From: Thermoanaerobacterium xylanolyticum LX-11
GTDB taxonomy: Bacteria; Bacillota; Thermoanaerobacteria; Thermoanaerobacterales; Thermoanaerobacteraceae
Assembly: GCF_000189775.2 (NCBI RefSeq)
Contig: NC_015555.1
Coordinates: forward strand, 144,501 to 208,500
Direction: 5' to 3'
Length of the DNA: 64,000 nt
The notes under the pieces are model-generated. The model saw nothing but the letters and a program-made list of their open reading frames with translations, was not told where the DNA came from and made no database searches. The translations under genes were made by a program, and so were the position numbers. Of this stretch, positions 36,137 through 45,502 are shown piece by piece. The stretch's first letter is position 1. Each line of letters begins with the position of its first letter.

Positions 36137-36267
36137 TTTATAATGACTTAAAAAATTTTTAATGCTAAACTAAAATTGTAGACATTTAATAGCAAACGCG
36201 ATAAAATTATTGTGTAAAAAATGTTTAAAAATAATCAATAAATTTGTAGAGATTTGAGGTGAGTTAT

Positions 36268-36756
36268 ATGACAAAGCTGGATCGCCACAACAAAATATTA
36301 AAAATCATCAAAGAGAAAGATATTGAGAATCAAGAGGAATTAGTCAATGAATTGCAAAAAGAAGGGTTCATTGTGACTCAAGCAACCATATCGAGAGATA
36401 TAAAAGAATTGAAGTTAGTAAAAATATTAAGCAGTGATGGGAAAAGATACAAATATTCCACCAGAGACGTAAATGAAAATATCACGTTGGATAAATTTTT
36501 ATCGCTTCTTTCTAAAGTAATTGTAGATATAGATTATTCAGGCAATATAATTGCAATTAAAACGTTGTCTGGTGCTGCATCCAGTGCTGCTGAAGCTATC
36601 GATGAATTGAATTGGAGTGAAATCGTAGGCACTATTGCAGGAAATAATACTATTTTTGTGCTTATCGATAAAGATGATAATGTAAAAGAGGTAATAGATA
36701 GATTAAGAAAAATAGTCGATACACAAATTGGGGAAAATATTAAAGAATTAGGCTGA
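36268..36756 (+). CDS. argR: Arginine repressor ArgR (copy 1)
   Basis: 162 aa. Winged-helix DNA-binding domain with [17 protein letters not shown] (the SR recognition helix), and a C-terminal hexamerisation/arginine-binding core with [14 protein letters not shown] and [16 protein letters not shown] 36268 follows GAGGTGAG. It lies 30 bp before an amino acid permease and 6.6 kb before a second argR at the other end of the arc operon. Confidence 0.94.
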   Translation: MTKLDRHNKILKIIKEKDIENQEELVNELQKEGFIVTQATISRDIKELKLVKILSSDGKRYKYSTRDVNENITLDKFLSLLSKVIVDIDYSGNIIAIKTLSGAASSAAEAIDELNWSEIVGTIAGNNTIFVLIDKDDNVKEVIDRLRKIVDTQIGENIKELG

Positions 36757-36786
36757 TTTTAAAAACGATATAGGAGGCAAAATTAG

Positions 36787-38163
36787 ATGAATTTATTCAG
36801 AAAGAAGTCGGCAGATCAACTGCTTGAGACTGCTGAGAAGACGAATTTAAACAAAAAACTTACTGCCATTGATTTGGCTGCATTGGCCATTGGTTCTGTC
36901 GTCGGAACAGGAGTGTTTGTGTCAACTGGTGAAGGTGCTTTAAAAGCGGGTCCAGCAGTGATTATCTCTTATATAATTGGTGGCGTGACGGCTGTATTAG
37001 CTGCTTTTATATTTGCTGAGTTGGTTACAATGTTTCCGGTAGCTGGCAGCACATATACTTATTCTTATGTTGCTTTTGGTGAAATAATTGCTTGGATAAT
37101 AGGATGGGATTTACTCTTGGAATATCTTATATCTGCAAGCGCTGTGGCGTCAGGATGGTCTGGCACGTTTATCGGATTTTTAAAAACTCTTGGCATCACA
37201 TTGCCTAAAGTCATAACTACACCTCCAATTTCTGGCGGTATCATGGATTTGCCTGCAATTTTGATTACTGCGTTTGTGACATGGATTTTGTACGTTGGCG
37301 TAAGGGAAAGTGCCACTGTAAATAATTTGATAGTTCTCCTAAAAATTGCTGTCATAGGATTGTTTGTATTTTTAGGGTTTAGTCATATTAAGATAGCCAA
37401 TTTTACCCCATTTGCACCGTATGGATTTAAGGGAATAATGACTGCAGCAGCTATCATATTTTTTGCATATGTAGGCTTTGATGCTGTTTCTACTGCGGCA
37501 GAGGAGACGAAAAATCCTACAAGAGATGTTCCTTTAGGACTTATGGTAGCGGTGGTATTGATTCTTGTCATATATATGGCTGTTGCTATAACATTGGTTG
37601 GGATGGTACCTTTCAAACATATAGATCCAAACAATGCACTTCCTGGTGCTCTTTTAAGTGTTGGGATTAACTGGGGTTCTGCACTGGTTGCTACAGGTGC
37701 TATTGTAGGCATGGTTTCGACGCTTTTAGTGACTTTGTATGGTCAGATAAGAATTTTTATGGTGATGGCACGTGATGGTCTTTTGCCAGAGGTTTTTTCA
37801 AAAGTTCATCCAAAGTACAAAACTCCTCACATAAATACATTGATTACATGTGTTTTGACTGCTATTATTGCTGGGTTTCTTCCATTAGATGAAATAATTG
37901 AGCTTACCAACATCGGTACATTAAGTGCTTTTATCATTGTATCGATTGGCGTATTGGTGCTAAGAGTAAAGATGCCAAATGCTGAAAGAAAGTTTAAAGT
38001 GCCGTTCGTGTGGATTGTAGCGCCTCTTACGATGATATTTAGCTTGTACCTTATCATCAATCTTCCGATGGTGACCCTTGCGAGATTTGTGATATGGATG
38101 ATAGTAGGCTTAATCATTTATTTCGCGTACAGCAGATATCACAGCACTTTAAATGTAAGATAA
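36787..38163 (+). CDS. APC-family amino acid permease (CAT/YfnA-like)
   Basis: 458 aa, twelve predicted membrane segments. IDLAALAIGSVVGTGVFVSTG near the N-terminus is the family signature of cationic amino acid transporter-like APC proteins; FFAYVGFDAVSTAAEETKNP is the conserved central motif. Its place between argR and arcA suggests cationic amino acid uptake, an inference from context. Confidence 0.88.
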   Translation: MNLFRKKSADQLLETAEKTNLNKKLTAIDLAALAIGSVVGTGVFVSTGEGALKAGPAVIISYIIGGVTAVLAAFIFAELVTMFPVAGSTYTYSYVAFGEIIAWIIGWDLLLEYLISASAVASGWSGTFIGFLKTLGITLPKVITTPPISGGIMDLPAILITAFVTWILYVGVRESATVNNLIVLLKIAVIGLFVFLGFSHIKIANFTPFAPYGFKGIMTAAAIIFFAYVGFDAVSTAAEETKNPTRDVPLGLMVAVVLILVIYMAVAITLVGMVPFKHIDPNNALPGALLSVGINWGSALVATGAIVGMVSTLLVTLYGQIRIFMVMARDGLLPEVFSKVHPKYKTPHINTLITCVLTAIIAGFLPLDEIIELTNIGTLSAFIIVSIGVLVLRVKMPNAERKFKVPFVWIVAPLTMIFSLYLIINLPMVTLARFVIWMIVGLIIYFAYSRYHSTLNVR

Positions 38164-38198
38164 GATCATTAAAAATCAAATTTTTCTGAATAAGAATA

Positions 38199-38228
38199 AC
38201 CGGGCTTAAAACCTGGTTATTTTTTTGT
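38199..38228 (+). terminator. Terminator after the permease
   Basis: AATAACCGGG-CTTAAAA-CCTGGTTATT followed by TTTTTG. It separates argR-permease from the arc operon. Confidence 0.85.
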
Positions 38229-38320
38229 AAAAAATTCGAATTAATATTTTATGCAGTGAATGTATAAAAGTTTGTATAGGTTTGTATATTTTGTAACAAT
38301 TAGCGACATTAAAAGACATT

Positions 38321-38360
38321 TATGAATAAAAATCAATCAGTATGCAAGTAAAAATTCATA
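38321..38360. promoter_or_regulatory. Two ARG boxes before arcA
   Basis: TATGAATAAAAATCAATC (38321-38338) and TATGCAAGTAAAAATTCATA (38341-38360) resemble the ArgR/AhrC consensus CATGAATAAAAATKCAAK. Their centres are about two helical turns apart, as for one ArgR hexamer binding two boxes. They lie about 150 bp upstream of the -10, a position more typical of activation than of simple repression. Confidence 0.65.
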
Positions 38361-38430
38361 TTTTTTTATAAAAATCGGATAAATACATAAATTTCAGAGA
38401 ATATACGCATATTTAAGAGGTAAACCGTTA

Positions 38431-38445
38431 TTTCTCTCAGAGAAA
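38431..38445. repeat. Perfect palindrome in the arcA leader
   Basis: TTTCTCT-C-AGAGAAA, a 15-bp perfect inverted repeat about 70 bp upstream of the -10-like TATAAT (38512-38517). Possible operator for another regulator; no match to ArgR or to an FNR site. Otherwise the 38229-38565 gap holds only AT-rich DNA. Confidence 0.4.
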
Positions 38446-38565
38446 ACCATATCATATAAAATTAAAATATTTTAAGATTATTGCTGCTTTATTGAATAAG
38501 CATTTTAGATGTATAATTGCGATGAACAGATGATGATAAATAAATTTAGAAATGGAGGTAGCAAT

Positions 38566-39813
38566 ATGGAATCCTGTGTCAGTATTGATTCTTTGAGCAT
38601 AAACGTCTATTCTGAAATAGGCGTATTAAAAAAAGTTTTACTACACAGACCTGGGAAAGAAATTGAGAATCTAGTTCCAGACTATTTAGGAAGGCTTTTG
38701 TTTGATGATATACCATATCTCAAAGTGGCTCAACAAGAGCATGATAAATTTTCAGACGTATTGCGAGAAAATGGAGTAGAGGTATTATATGTTGAAAATT
38801 TGATTGCAGATGTCTTAAATGACGATAATATCAAAAATGAATTCATTGAAGAATTTTTGAATGAAAGCGGCATAATTTTACCTGTTTTAAAGGATGCTTT
38901 GAAAGAATATCTTCTTAGCATGAATACAGAAGAAATGATTGACACGATAATTGCTGGAATACGAAAAGATGATGTAAAGCTTAAAAATGTCAATTCTCTT
39001 TCAGGTATAATTAAAGATGATTACCCGTTTTACCTTGATCCGATGCCAAATCTATATTTTACCAGAGACATTGGTGCTTCAATTGGAAATGGTCTTTCCA
39101 TAAGCAGAATGAAAACTGAAGCAAGAAGAAGAGAAACGCTTTTTATAAAGTACATTCATAAATATCATGATCTTTTTAAAGATGCAAATATTCCTCTTTG
39201 GTACGACAGAACAATGCCTTTTTCCATCGAAGGAGGAGATGAACTGATATTATCAGATGAAGTGATGGCAATTGGATGCAGCGAAAGAACATCGTCGGAG
39301 GCAATTGAGATTTTAGCTAAAAATTTATTGAATGGTAACACAAGTTTTAAAAAAATATTAGTCTTTGAAATTCCTAAAGCCCGCTCTTTTATGCATTTAG
39401 ATACTGTATTTACAATGGTTGATTACGACAAATTTACTATACATTCAGGTATACAGGGAACTCTCAGTGTTTATGAAATTTCAAATGGAATGGATGGTAC
39501 TCTAAAGTACAGGAATGATACAAATTCACTTGAAAACATTTTAAGCAACGCATTAGGATTAGATTATGTTGAACTTATAAAATGCGGTGGCGGTGATCCA
39601 ATAATCTCAGGGAGAGAGCAATGGAATGATGGATCTAATACGCTGGCAATAGCACCTGGTGTTGTTGTAACATACGAAAGAAATTATGTTTCTAACGAAT
39701 TGTTGGAGAAAAGAGGTATAAAAGTTCTAAGAATACCAAGTGCAGAGCTTTCAAGAGGTAGAGGTGGCCCAAGATGCATGAGTATGCCTCTCGTTAGAGA
39801 AAGTTTAAGATAA
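38566..39813 (+). CDS. arcA: Arginine deiminase
   Basis: 415 aa. Converts arginine to citrulline and ammonia, first step of ATP-yielding arginine fermentation. Motifs: PNLYFTRDIGASIGNG, EGGDEL, CGGGDP, and the C-terminal RGGPRCMSMPL with the catalytic cysteine C404. ATG 38566 follows AATGGAGGT; an in-frame ATG at 38509 would lack a ribosome binding site. First gene of arcA-arcB-arcD-arcC-argR. Confidence 0.97.
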   Translation: MESCVSIDSLSINVYSEIGVLKKVLLHRPGKEIENLVPDYLGRLLFDDIPYLKVAQQEHDKFSDVLRENGVEVLYVENLIADVLNDDNIKNEFIEEFLNESGIILPVLKDALKEYLLSMNTEEMIDTIIAGIRKDDVKLKNVNSLSGIIKDDYPFYLDPMPNLYFTRDIGASIGNGLSISRMKTEARRRETLFIKYIHKYHDLFKDANIPLWYDRTMPFSIEGGDELILSDEVMAIGCSERTSSEAIEILAKNLLNGNTSFKKILVFEIPKARSFMHLDTVFTMVDYDKFTIHSGIQGTLSVYEISNGMDGTLKYRNDTNSLENILSNALGLDYVELIKCGGGDPIISGREQWNDGSNTLAIAPGVVVTYERNYVSNELLEKRGIKVLRIPSAELSRGRGGPRCMSMPLVRESLR

Positions 39814-39842
39814 AAACTAAAAAAATTTAAGGAGGAATTGTT

Positions 39843-40832
39843 ATGCCAATAAATTTAAAAGGAAGAAGCTTTTTAACACTTAAGGATTTCACAACAGAGG
39901 AAATTAGGTATTTGCTGGATCTATCGCACGATCTAAAAGCAAAAAAGAGAAATGGACTAAAAGATAAACTTCTTGATGGTAAAAATATAGTTCTCTTGTT
40001 TGAGAAGACATCTACGAGGACAAGATGTGCGTTTGAAGTGGCTGCATTAGATGAAGGAGCGCATGTGACGTATTTGGATATGAACAGCTCTCAGATGGGC
40101 AAGAAAGAATCGCTGGAAGATACAGCAAAAGTTCTTGGCAGATTCTATGATGGAATCGAGTATAGAGGTTTTGAACAAAAAGTTGTTGAAGATCTCGCAA
40201 AATATTCTGGAGTTCCTGTTTTTAATGGGCTTACAGATGTGGATCATCCTACACAAATATTGGCAGATATGCTTACAATAGAAGAACATGTAGCAAAACC
40301 ACTTAACAAAGTAAAAATAGTTTTTGTAGGTGATACAAGAAACAACATGTCTTATGCATGGCTGTATGGATGTGCAAAAATGGGAATGCATTTTGTGGCT
40401 TACGGACCTAAAGAACTGTGGCCAGATAGATCTGTTCTTGATGAGGCAAATAAAATTGCAGAGGAAACGGGCGCTATACTTGAAGTTACGGATGATATCG
40501 AAAAAATTAAAGGTGCAGATGTCATATACACAGATATATGGGCTTCAATGGGAGAAGAAGATAAACTGGCTGATAGAGTAAAACTTCTTACACCTTTTAG
40601 AGTTGATATGGAAATGTTAGAAGCCACACAGAATCCAGAAGTTATATTCATGCATTGCTTGCCATCTTTCCATGATTTTGAAACGAAAATGGCTAAGGAT
40701 GCAAAAGAGAAAATGAATCTTGATATTAGAGAAGTTACTGATGAGGTTTTCAGAAGCAAACATTCAGTTGTTTTCGATGAAGCAGAGAATAGAATGCATA
40801 CAATTAAAGCAGTGATGGTTGCTACTCTATAA
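39843..40832 (+). CDS. arcB: Ornithine carbamoyltransferase, catabolic
   Basis: 329 aa. Carbamoyl-phosphate site STRTR (57-61), DHPTQ, and the ornithine-binding HCLPSFHD (most homologues have HCLPAFHD). In this operon it works in the phosphorolytic direction, splitting citrulline into ornithine and carbamoyl phosphate. GGAGGAATTGTT precedes ATG 39843. Confidence 0.96.
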   Translation: MPINLKGRSFLTLKDFTTEEIRYLLDLSHDLKAKKRNGLKDKLLDGKNIVLLFEKTSTRTRCAFEVAALDEGAHVTYLDMNSSQMGKKESLEDTAKVLGRFYDGIEYRGFEQKVVEDLAKYSGVPVFNGLTDVDHPTQILADMLTIEEHVAKPLNKVKIVFVGDTRNNMSYAWLYGCAKMGMHFVAYGPKELWPDRSVLDEANKIAEETGAILEVTDDIEKIKGADVIYTDIWASMGEEDKLADRVKLLTPFRVDMEMLEATQNPEVIFMHCLPSFHDFETKMAKDAKEKMNLDIREVTDEVFRSKHSVVFDEAENRMHTIKAVMVATL

Positions 40833-40900
40833 TGTATTTTACAATGGGTTAGGTTATATACCTATCCCATTGTAAAAATAAATGTATAGGAGGGAAATAT

Positions 40901-42328
40901 ATGGATGGCAGTGTTGGGAAGCAAAAAAAGTTGGGGCTAATGCTTTTAATAGCATTAGGAGTGGGTTCGATGATTGGTGGAGGTATATTCAATAGCCCTA
41001 CTGATCTTATTGGTGTATCAAATCCGCAGTCGGCTCTTATTGCATGGCTGATTGGTGGTATTGGCATAGTGTCGCTGGCGCTTGTGTTTCAGATGCTGGC
41101 CAATAAAAGGCCCAGTTTAACAGGTGGAATTTATTCTTACGCAAGAGCAGGTTTTGGAGAATTTGTAGGATTTAATTCTGCATGGGGTTACTGGTTAAGT
41201 GCTTGGCTTGGTAATGTTGCATTTTTGGTTTTACTTTTCAAAACATTTAATAGTTTGCTTGGAAAAGGACATGAATTAAAACCAGTAGTTACTTTTATAG
41301 TTGCTTCAATTTTACTTTGGATAATACATTATATTATTACAAGAGGAATTAAAGATGCTGGCGTTGTAAATGCGATTGTAACAGTTGCAAAACTGCTTCC
41401 ATTGATTTTAGTCATCATATTTGGATTGATAGTTTTCAAGGTTCCAATTTTCAATGTACACAACTGGACAACAACACTTGCATCCGATGGCAGTGCAAGC
41501 AGCTTAATAGGACAAATAAAAGGTGCAATGGGAACCATATTGTGGTGCTTCATAGGTGTTGAAGCCGCAACAGTATTGTCTGAAAGAGCTGAATCTCAAA
41601 AAATAGTAGGTAAAGCAACAGTTTTAAGCATTTTAATTACACTTTTGATTTACATGCTTATATCGACTATTGCAATGGGCGTTGTGCCTGCAAAGGTTTT
41701 AGCAAAAGCCAGCACTCCATTGGCAAATGTACTTCAAGCTACAATATTAGGAGGCGCTGGTGGAGTTATCGTAAAGCTTGGTCTTATAGTATCACTTTTA
41801 GGGGCAACTTTAAGCTGGATACTGTTAGCTGCAGAAATTCCTTATGTAGCAGCAAAGGATGGAGTAATGCCCAAGTGGTTTTCCAAGGAAAATAAAAACG
41901 GAGTTCCAATCAATTCTCTTATTTTGACTAATGTGTTAACTCAAATATTTTTGGTGTCATTGTTATCTGACAAATTACAATCTGCATACTACACATTGTA
42001 TTATATGGCAACTACATTGATACTTGTACCATATCTTTTTTCAGCATTGTTTTCTTTAAAAGTATGTAATGAAGATAAATCTATAGTTGCTGATACGGTA
42101 ATTTCTTTGATAGCTACTATATATTCTTTATACGTAATTTATGCCGTAGGCATATCCTACTTAGGTCTTGCATTCATTATGTATGCAATAGGCATAATTC
42201 CTTATTATATAGCAAAAAGAGAAAGAGGAGAAAAAGTCAGTAAAGCTGAAGTCATATCTATGATAATAATGATTTTAATAGCGATTATCATGATTTATGA
42301 AGTTGCGACAGGAAAAATAACACCGTAG
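40901..42328 (+). CDS. arcD: Arginine/ornithine antiporter
   Basis: 475 aa APC-family transporter with about twelve membrane segments. LIALGVGSMIGGGIFNSPTD is the typical ArcD N-terminus. It exchanges external arginine for ornithine without energy cost. GGAGGGAA precedes ATG 40901. A short inverted repeat (CCCATTGT) lies in the arcB-arcD gap and may process or attenuate the transcript. Confidence 0.94.
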   Translation: MDGSVGKQKKLGLMLLIALGVGSMIGGGIFNSPTDLIGVSNPQSALIAWLIGGIGIVSLALVFQMLANKRPSLTGGIYSYARAGFGEFVGFNSAWGYWLSAWLGNVAFLVLLFKTFNSLLGKGHELKPVVTFIVASILLWIIHYIITRGIKDAGVVNAIVTVAKLLPLILVIIFGLIVFKVPIFNVHNWTTTLASDGSASSLIGQIKGAMGTILWCFIGVEAATVLSERAESQKIVGKATVLSILITLLIYMLISTIAMGVVPAKVLAKASTPLANVLQATILGGAGGVIVKLGLIVSLLGATLSWILLAAEIPYVAAKDGVMPKWFSKENKNGVPINSLILTNVLTQIFLVSLLSDKLQSAYYTLYYMATTLILVPYLFSALFSLKVCNEDKSIVADTVISLIATIYSLYVIYAVGISYLGLAFIMYAIGIIPYYIAKRERGEKVSKAEVISMIIMILIAIIMIYEVATGKITP

Positions 42329-42343
42329 AGAGGAGAAAGTAAC

Positions 42344-43333
42344 ATGGCAAGAATTGTTGTAGCACTTGGAGGAAATGCACTTCAGGAAAATCCAAAAGAT
42401 ACATCGGCAGAAGCACAGCTTAAGACAGCACATAGCACTGCAAAAGCAATTGTGGATCTTATAGAAGATGGACATGAGGTTATCATTTCTCATGGCAATG
42501 GACCGCAGGTAGGACAAATTGTATCAACCTATGAAACCGCCAATTCTGTAAATAAAAATATACCTGTTATGCCTTTTCCTGAATGCGGTGCATTTAGTCA
42601 AGGATACATTGGTTATCACCTGCAACAGGCGATTAGAGACGAGATGATAAAAAGAGGCATCAATAAGGACGTTGCGTCTGTGGTTACACAGGTGGTGGTT
42701 GATAAAGATGATCCAGGGTTTAAAAATCCGACAAAACCTGTAGGTTCATTCTTCACTGAAGAACAGGCTAAAAAATTAATGGAAGAGAAAGGATATGTAA
42801 TGAAAGAAGATGCTGGCAGAGGTTATAGGAGAGTTGTCGCATCGCCAATGCCGAAAAAGATCGTTGAAGAGGAATTGATAAAAACGATTGTCAATGCAGG
42901 ACATGTGGTTATTGCGGTAGGCGGTGGTGGCGTGCCAGTAATTGAAAATGAAGATGGAAGCTTAAAAGGCGTTCCAGCAGTTATAGATAAGGATTTGGCT
43001 TCTGAAAAGTTGGCTGAAATTTTAAATGCGGATATTCTCATGATACTTACGGCTGTAGAACAAGTTGCGATAAACTTCAACAAGCCAGATCAGAAAGACT
43101 TATCGCTGTTGACGGTAGAAGAAGCCAAAAGATATATAGAAGAAGGACATTTTGCAGAAGGTTCAATGTTGCCTAAGGTCAAAGCGGCAATAATGTTTGC
43201 AGAGTCTAAGACGGGACGAAAGTCGATAATAGCATCATTAAGCAAAGCGAAATTGGCAGTAATGGGTAGAAGTGGAACTTCCATAATCTTAAGTCCTGTT
43301 GTCGAAAGAAAACTTGCCGATTTAAAAGCTTAA
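42344..43333 (+). CDS. arcC: Carbamate kinase
   Basis: 329 aa. It transfers phosphate from carbamoyl phosphate to ADP, the ATP-yielding step. Motifs ALGGNALQ, SHGNGPQVGQI, GYRRVVASPMPK, VIAVGGGGVPV and GSMLPKVKAA. GAGAGGAGA precedes ATG 42344, 15 bp after arcD. Confidence 0.96.
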   Translation: MARIVVALGGNALQENPKDTSAEAQLKTAHSTAKAIVDLIEDGHEVIISHGNGPQVGQIVSTYETANSVNKNIPVMPFPECGAFSQGYIGYHLQQAIRDEMIKRGINKDVASVVTQVVVDKDDPGFKNPTKPVGSFFTEEQAKKLMEEKGYVMKEDAGRGYRRVVASPMPKKIVEEELIKTIVNAGHVVIAVGGGGVPVIENEDGSLKGVPAVIDKDLASEKLAEILNADILMILTAVEQVAINFNKPDQKDLSLLTVEEAKRYIEEGHFAEGSMLPKVKAAIMFAESKTGRKSIIASLSKAKLAVMGRSGTSIILSPVVERKLADLKA

Positions 43334-43377
43334 AAGATTGTAAAGTGCTATGGATACTTACGAAGGTGGTTTTTATA

Positions 43378-43830
43378 ATGATGGCTTATAATCAAAAGGC
43401 TTTAAGACAATCAAAGATAATCGAGATAATAAGAGAAAAGGAAATAATAAACCAGAAACAGCTTATTGAAGAGCTTAAGTTAAATAAAATTATAGCCACA
43501 CAATCGACGATTTCTCAGGACATTAAAGAGCTAAGATTGATAAAAGTTCCAAGCACTGATATGAAATCATACAAATATGCTTTTAACGAAGACTGTAGTC
43601 TTCCACAAAACAATTTTTTAAAATCCATAGTCGATATTAAATGCAATGGGAATATCATTGTCATAAAAACATTGTCTGGAGCGGCATCTGCCGTAGCCGA
43701 GATGATAGATCTATTAAAGTGCGATGACATCGTTGGCTCTGTGGCCGGTGACAATACAATTTTTGTATTGGTGAGAAAAGCAGGCAGTACAGTGGTCAAA
43801 GAAATTTTTAAAAGCGAAATGACAAATTAA
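43378..43830 (+). CDS. ArgR-family regulator (copy 2, ArcR/AhrC-like)
   Basis: 150 aa. DNA-binding helix IATQSTISQDIKELRLIK and core TLSGAASAVAEMIDLL and VGSVAGDNTIFVL. It is diverged from the ArgR at 36268. As the last gene of the arc operon it is the likely dedicated regulator, analogous to the paired ArgR proteins of lactic acid bacteria. Two adjacent ATGs (43378, 43381) follow GAAGGTGG. Confidence 0.9.
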   Translation: MMAYNQKALRQSKIIEIIREKEIINQKQLIEELKLNKIIATQSTISQDIKELRLIKVPSTDMKSYKYAFNEDCSLPQNNFLKSIVDIKCNGNIIVIKTLSGAASAVAEMIDLLKCDDIVGSVAGDNTIFVLVRKAGSTVVKEIFKSEMTN

Positions 43831-43836
43831 CTTATT

Positions 43837-43863
43837 GAAGGCGGATTTATCCGCCTTAATATT
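43837..43863 (+). terminator. arc operon terminator
   Basis: AAGGCGGA-TTTA-TCCGCCTT followed by AATATTTT. A nearly identical stem ends argS at 47191. Confidence 0.8.
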
Positions 43864-43976
43864 TTACCATATTGAAAACTTTAGCTTGAATCCATATTTC
43901 TAAAGGGTTAGAATATAATTAATAAATGATACATAATTAATTATATGTATACTATTTGAAAGGAATGAATTCTTCT

Positions 43977-45065
43977 ATGGATAAGCTTAAAGTAGCTGTA
44001 TTATTTGGGGGGCAGTCTGGAGAGCATGAAGTATCAAGGGTTTCAGCCACTTCTATAATTAACAATATAGATAGAGAAAAATATGAAGTTTACATGGTAG
44101 GCATAACCAAAAGGGGTCAATGGTATTTATACAGCGGCGATGTTGACAAGATTGCCACAGGAGAATGGGAAAAAGAAGCTGTGCCTGCTTTGATAGGGCC
44201 TTCAACTATGTACAAAGGAATAATTGCATTTAAAGACAAAAGTTATGAATTTTATCCAATTGATGTAGTTTTTCCAGTTTTGCATGGCCCCAATGGGGAA
44301 GATGGAACAGTACAGGGCCTTATGGAGCTTTTGGAGATGCCGTATGTTGGACCTAATGTGCTTTCATCATCATTGTGTATGGATAAAGTATTTTCAAAGA
44401 GGATATTTTTGGAGTCTGGCATACCGACGCCGAAGTTTACGGTAGTATACAGAAAAAATCTAAATGATGTAGATAAACATGAAAAGATAAGAAGTGAAAT
44501 ATCAGAAAAGATTGGATATCCTTGCTTTGTAAAACCTGCAAATATGGGTTCAAGTGTAGGGATATCAAAAGTTCACAATGAGGGTGAGCTAATTGATGCC
44601 TTGAAAATTGCAGCAAAGTATGATAGAAAGATTATTGTGGAAGAAGGTATTGATGCAAGGGAGATAGAGTGTTCCGTTTTAGGCAATGACAATCCTGAAG
44701 CATCTGTCGCTGGTGAGATTGTTCCAGCACATGAATTTTACGATTATGATGCAAAATATTTTGATGAAGCATCAAAACTTTTTATTCCAGCGCCTATACC
44801 TGATGCTAAGATGGAGGAGATAAGGGAGTTAGCCATAAAAGCGTATACGGCGTTAGACGTGAGAGGAATGGCCAGAGTAGACTTTTTGATGGATAAAAAT
44901 ACAGGTAAAGTCTACTTGAATGAATTAAATACGATCCCAGGATTTACGCAAATCAGCATGTATCCTAAGCTTTGGGAGGCATCGGGGAAACCATACAGCG
45001 AACTGATTGATGAGCTTATACAGTTGGCTTTATCTGTCCACAATGAAAAATGTACAAACTGGTAA
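43977..45065 (+). CDS. ddl: D-alanine--D-alanine ligase
   Basis: 362 aa ATP-grasp enzyme making the D-Ala-D-Ala of peptidoglycan. AVLFGGQSGEHEVSRVSA, FPVLHGPNGEDGTVQGLMEL, the ATP-grasp loop KPANMGSSVGISKV, and EINTIPGFT-like ELNTIPGFTQISMYP. ATG 43977 follows GAAAGGAATG. It forms a compact operon with the next two genes. Confidence 0.97.
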   Translation: MDKLKVAVLFGGQSGEHEVSRVSATSIINNIDREKYEVYMVGITKRGQWYLYSGDVDKIATGEWEKEAVPALIGPSTMYKGIIAFKDKSYEFYPIDVVFPVLHGPNGEDGTVQGLMELLEMPYVGPNVLSSSLCMDKVFSKRIFLESGIPTPKFTVVYRKNLNDVDKHEKIRSEISEKIGYPCFVKPANMGSSVGISKVHNEGELIDALKIAAKYDRKIIVEEGIDAREIECSVLGNDNPEASVAGEIVPAHEFYDYDAKYFDEASKLFIPAPIPDAKMEEIRELAIKAYTALDVRGMARVDFLMDKNTGKVYLNELNTIPGFTQISMYPKLWEASGKPYSELIDELIQLALSVHNEKCTNW

Positions 45066-45078
45066 AGGGGAGTTTAGC

Positions 45079-45501
45079 TTGAAAAAAGCTTTGATTACAG
45101 TTAAAGGCACACAGAAGAATGCTCAAAATGAAACAGATACGATAGAACTTATAACAGAGGGTGAATTTTTGAAAAAAGGTGAATACTACTATATAAAGTA
45201 CGATGAATCGGAGCTTTCAGGCTTAGACAAGACGACAACTACATTGAAAGTTGGTGAAGATTCAGTAATATTAATGAGATTTGGAGACAATCAATCAAAG
45301 ATGGTATTTGAAAAGAACACAAGGCATGAATCAAACTATGTGACTCCTTACGGAAATATAATGCTTGGCGTAAAATCTGATGAAATCAAAGTAAATTTGA
45401 CAGAAAATGGTGGAGAGTTGAAACTCAAATATGCCATTGATTTAGATGAAAGAGTATTAAGCGATAATGAACTATATTTAACGGTGCGGGAGGTTAATTG
45501 A
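45079..45501 (+). CDS. DUF1934 (YwiB-like) beta-barrel protein
   Basis: 140 aa, conserved in Firmicutes directly upstream of argS (YwiB in B. subtilis). The fold is a lipocalin-like beta barrel: alternating strands such as YYYIKYDESELSG, TTLKVGEDSVILMR and ELKLKYAIDL. No catalytic motif is visible and the function is unknown. TTG 45079 follows AAAGGGGAG; 1 bp separates it from argS. Confidence 0.88.
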   Translation: MKKALITVKGTQKNAQNETDTIELITEGEFLKKGEYYYIKYDESELSGLDKTTTTLKVGEDSVILMRFGDNQSKMVFEKNTRHESNYVTPYGNIMLGVKSDEIKVNLTENGGELKLKYAIDLDERVLSDNELYLTVREVN

Positions 45502-45502
45502 T

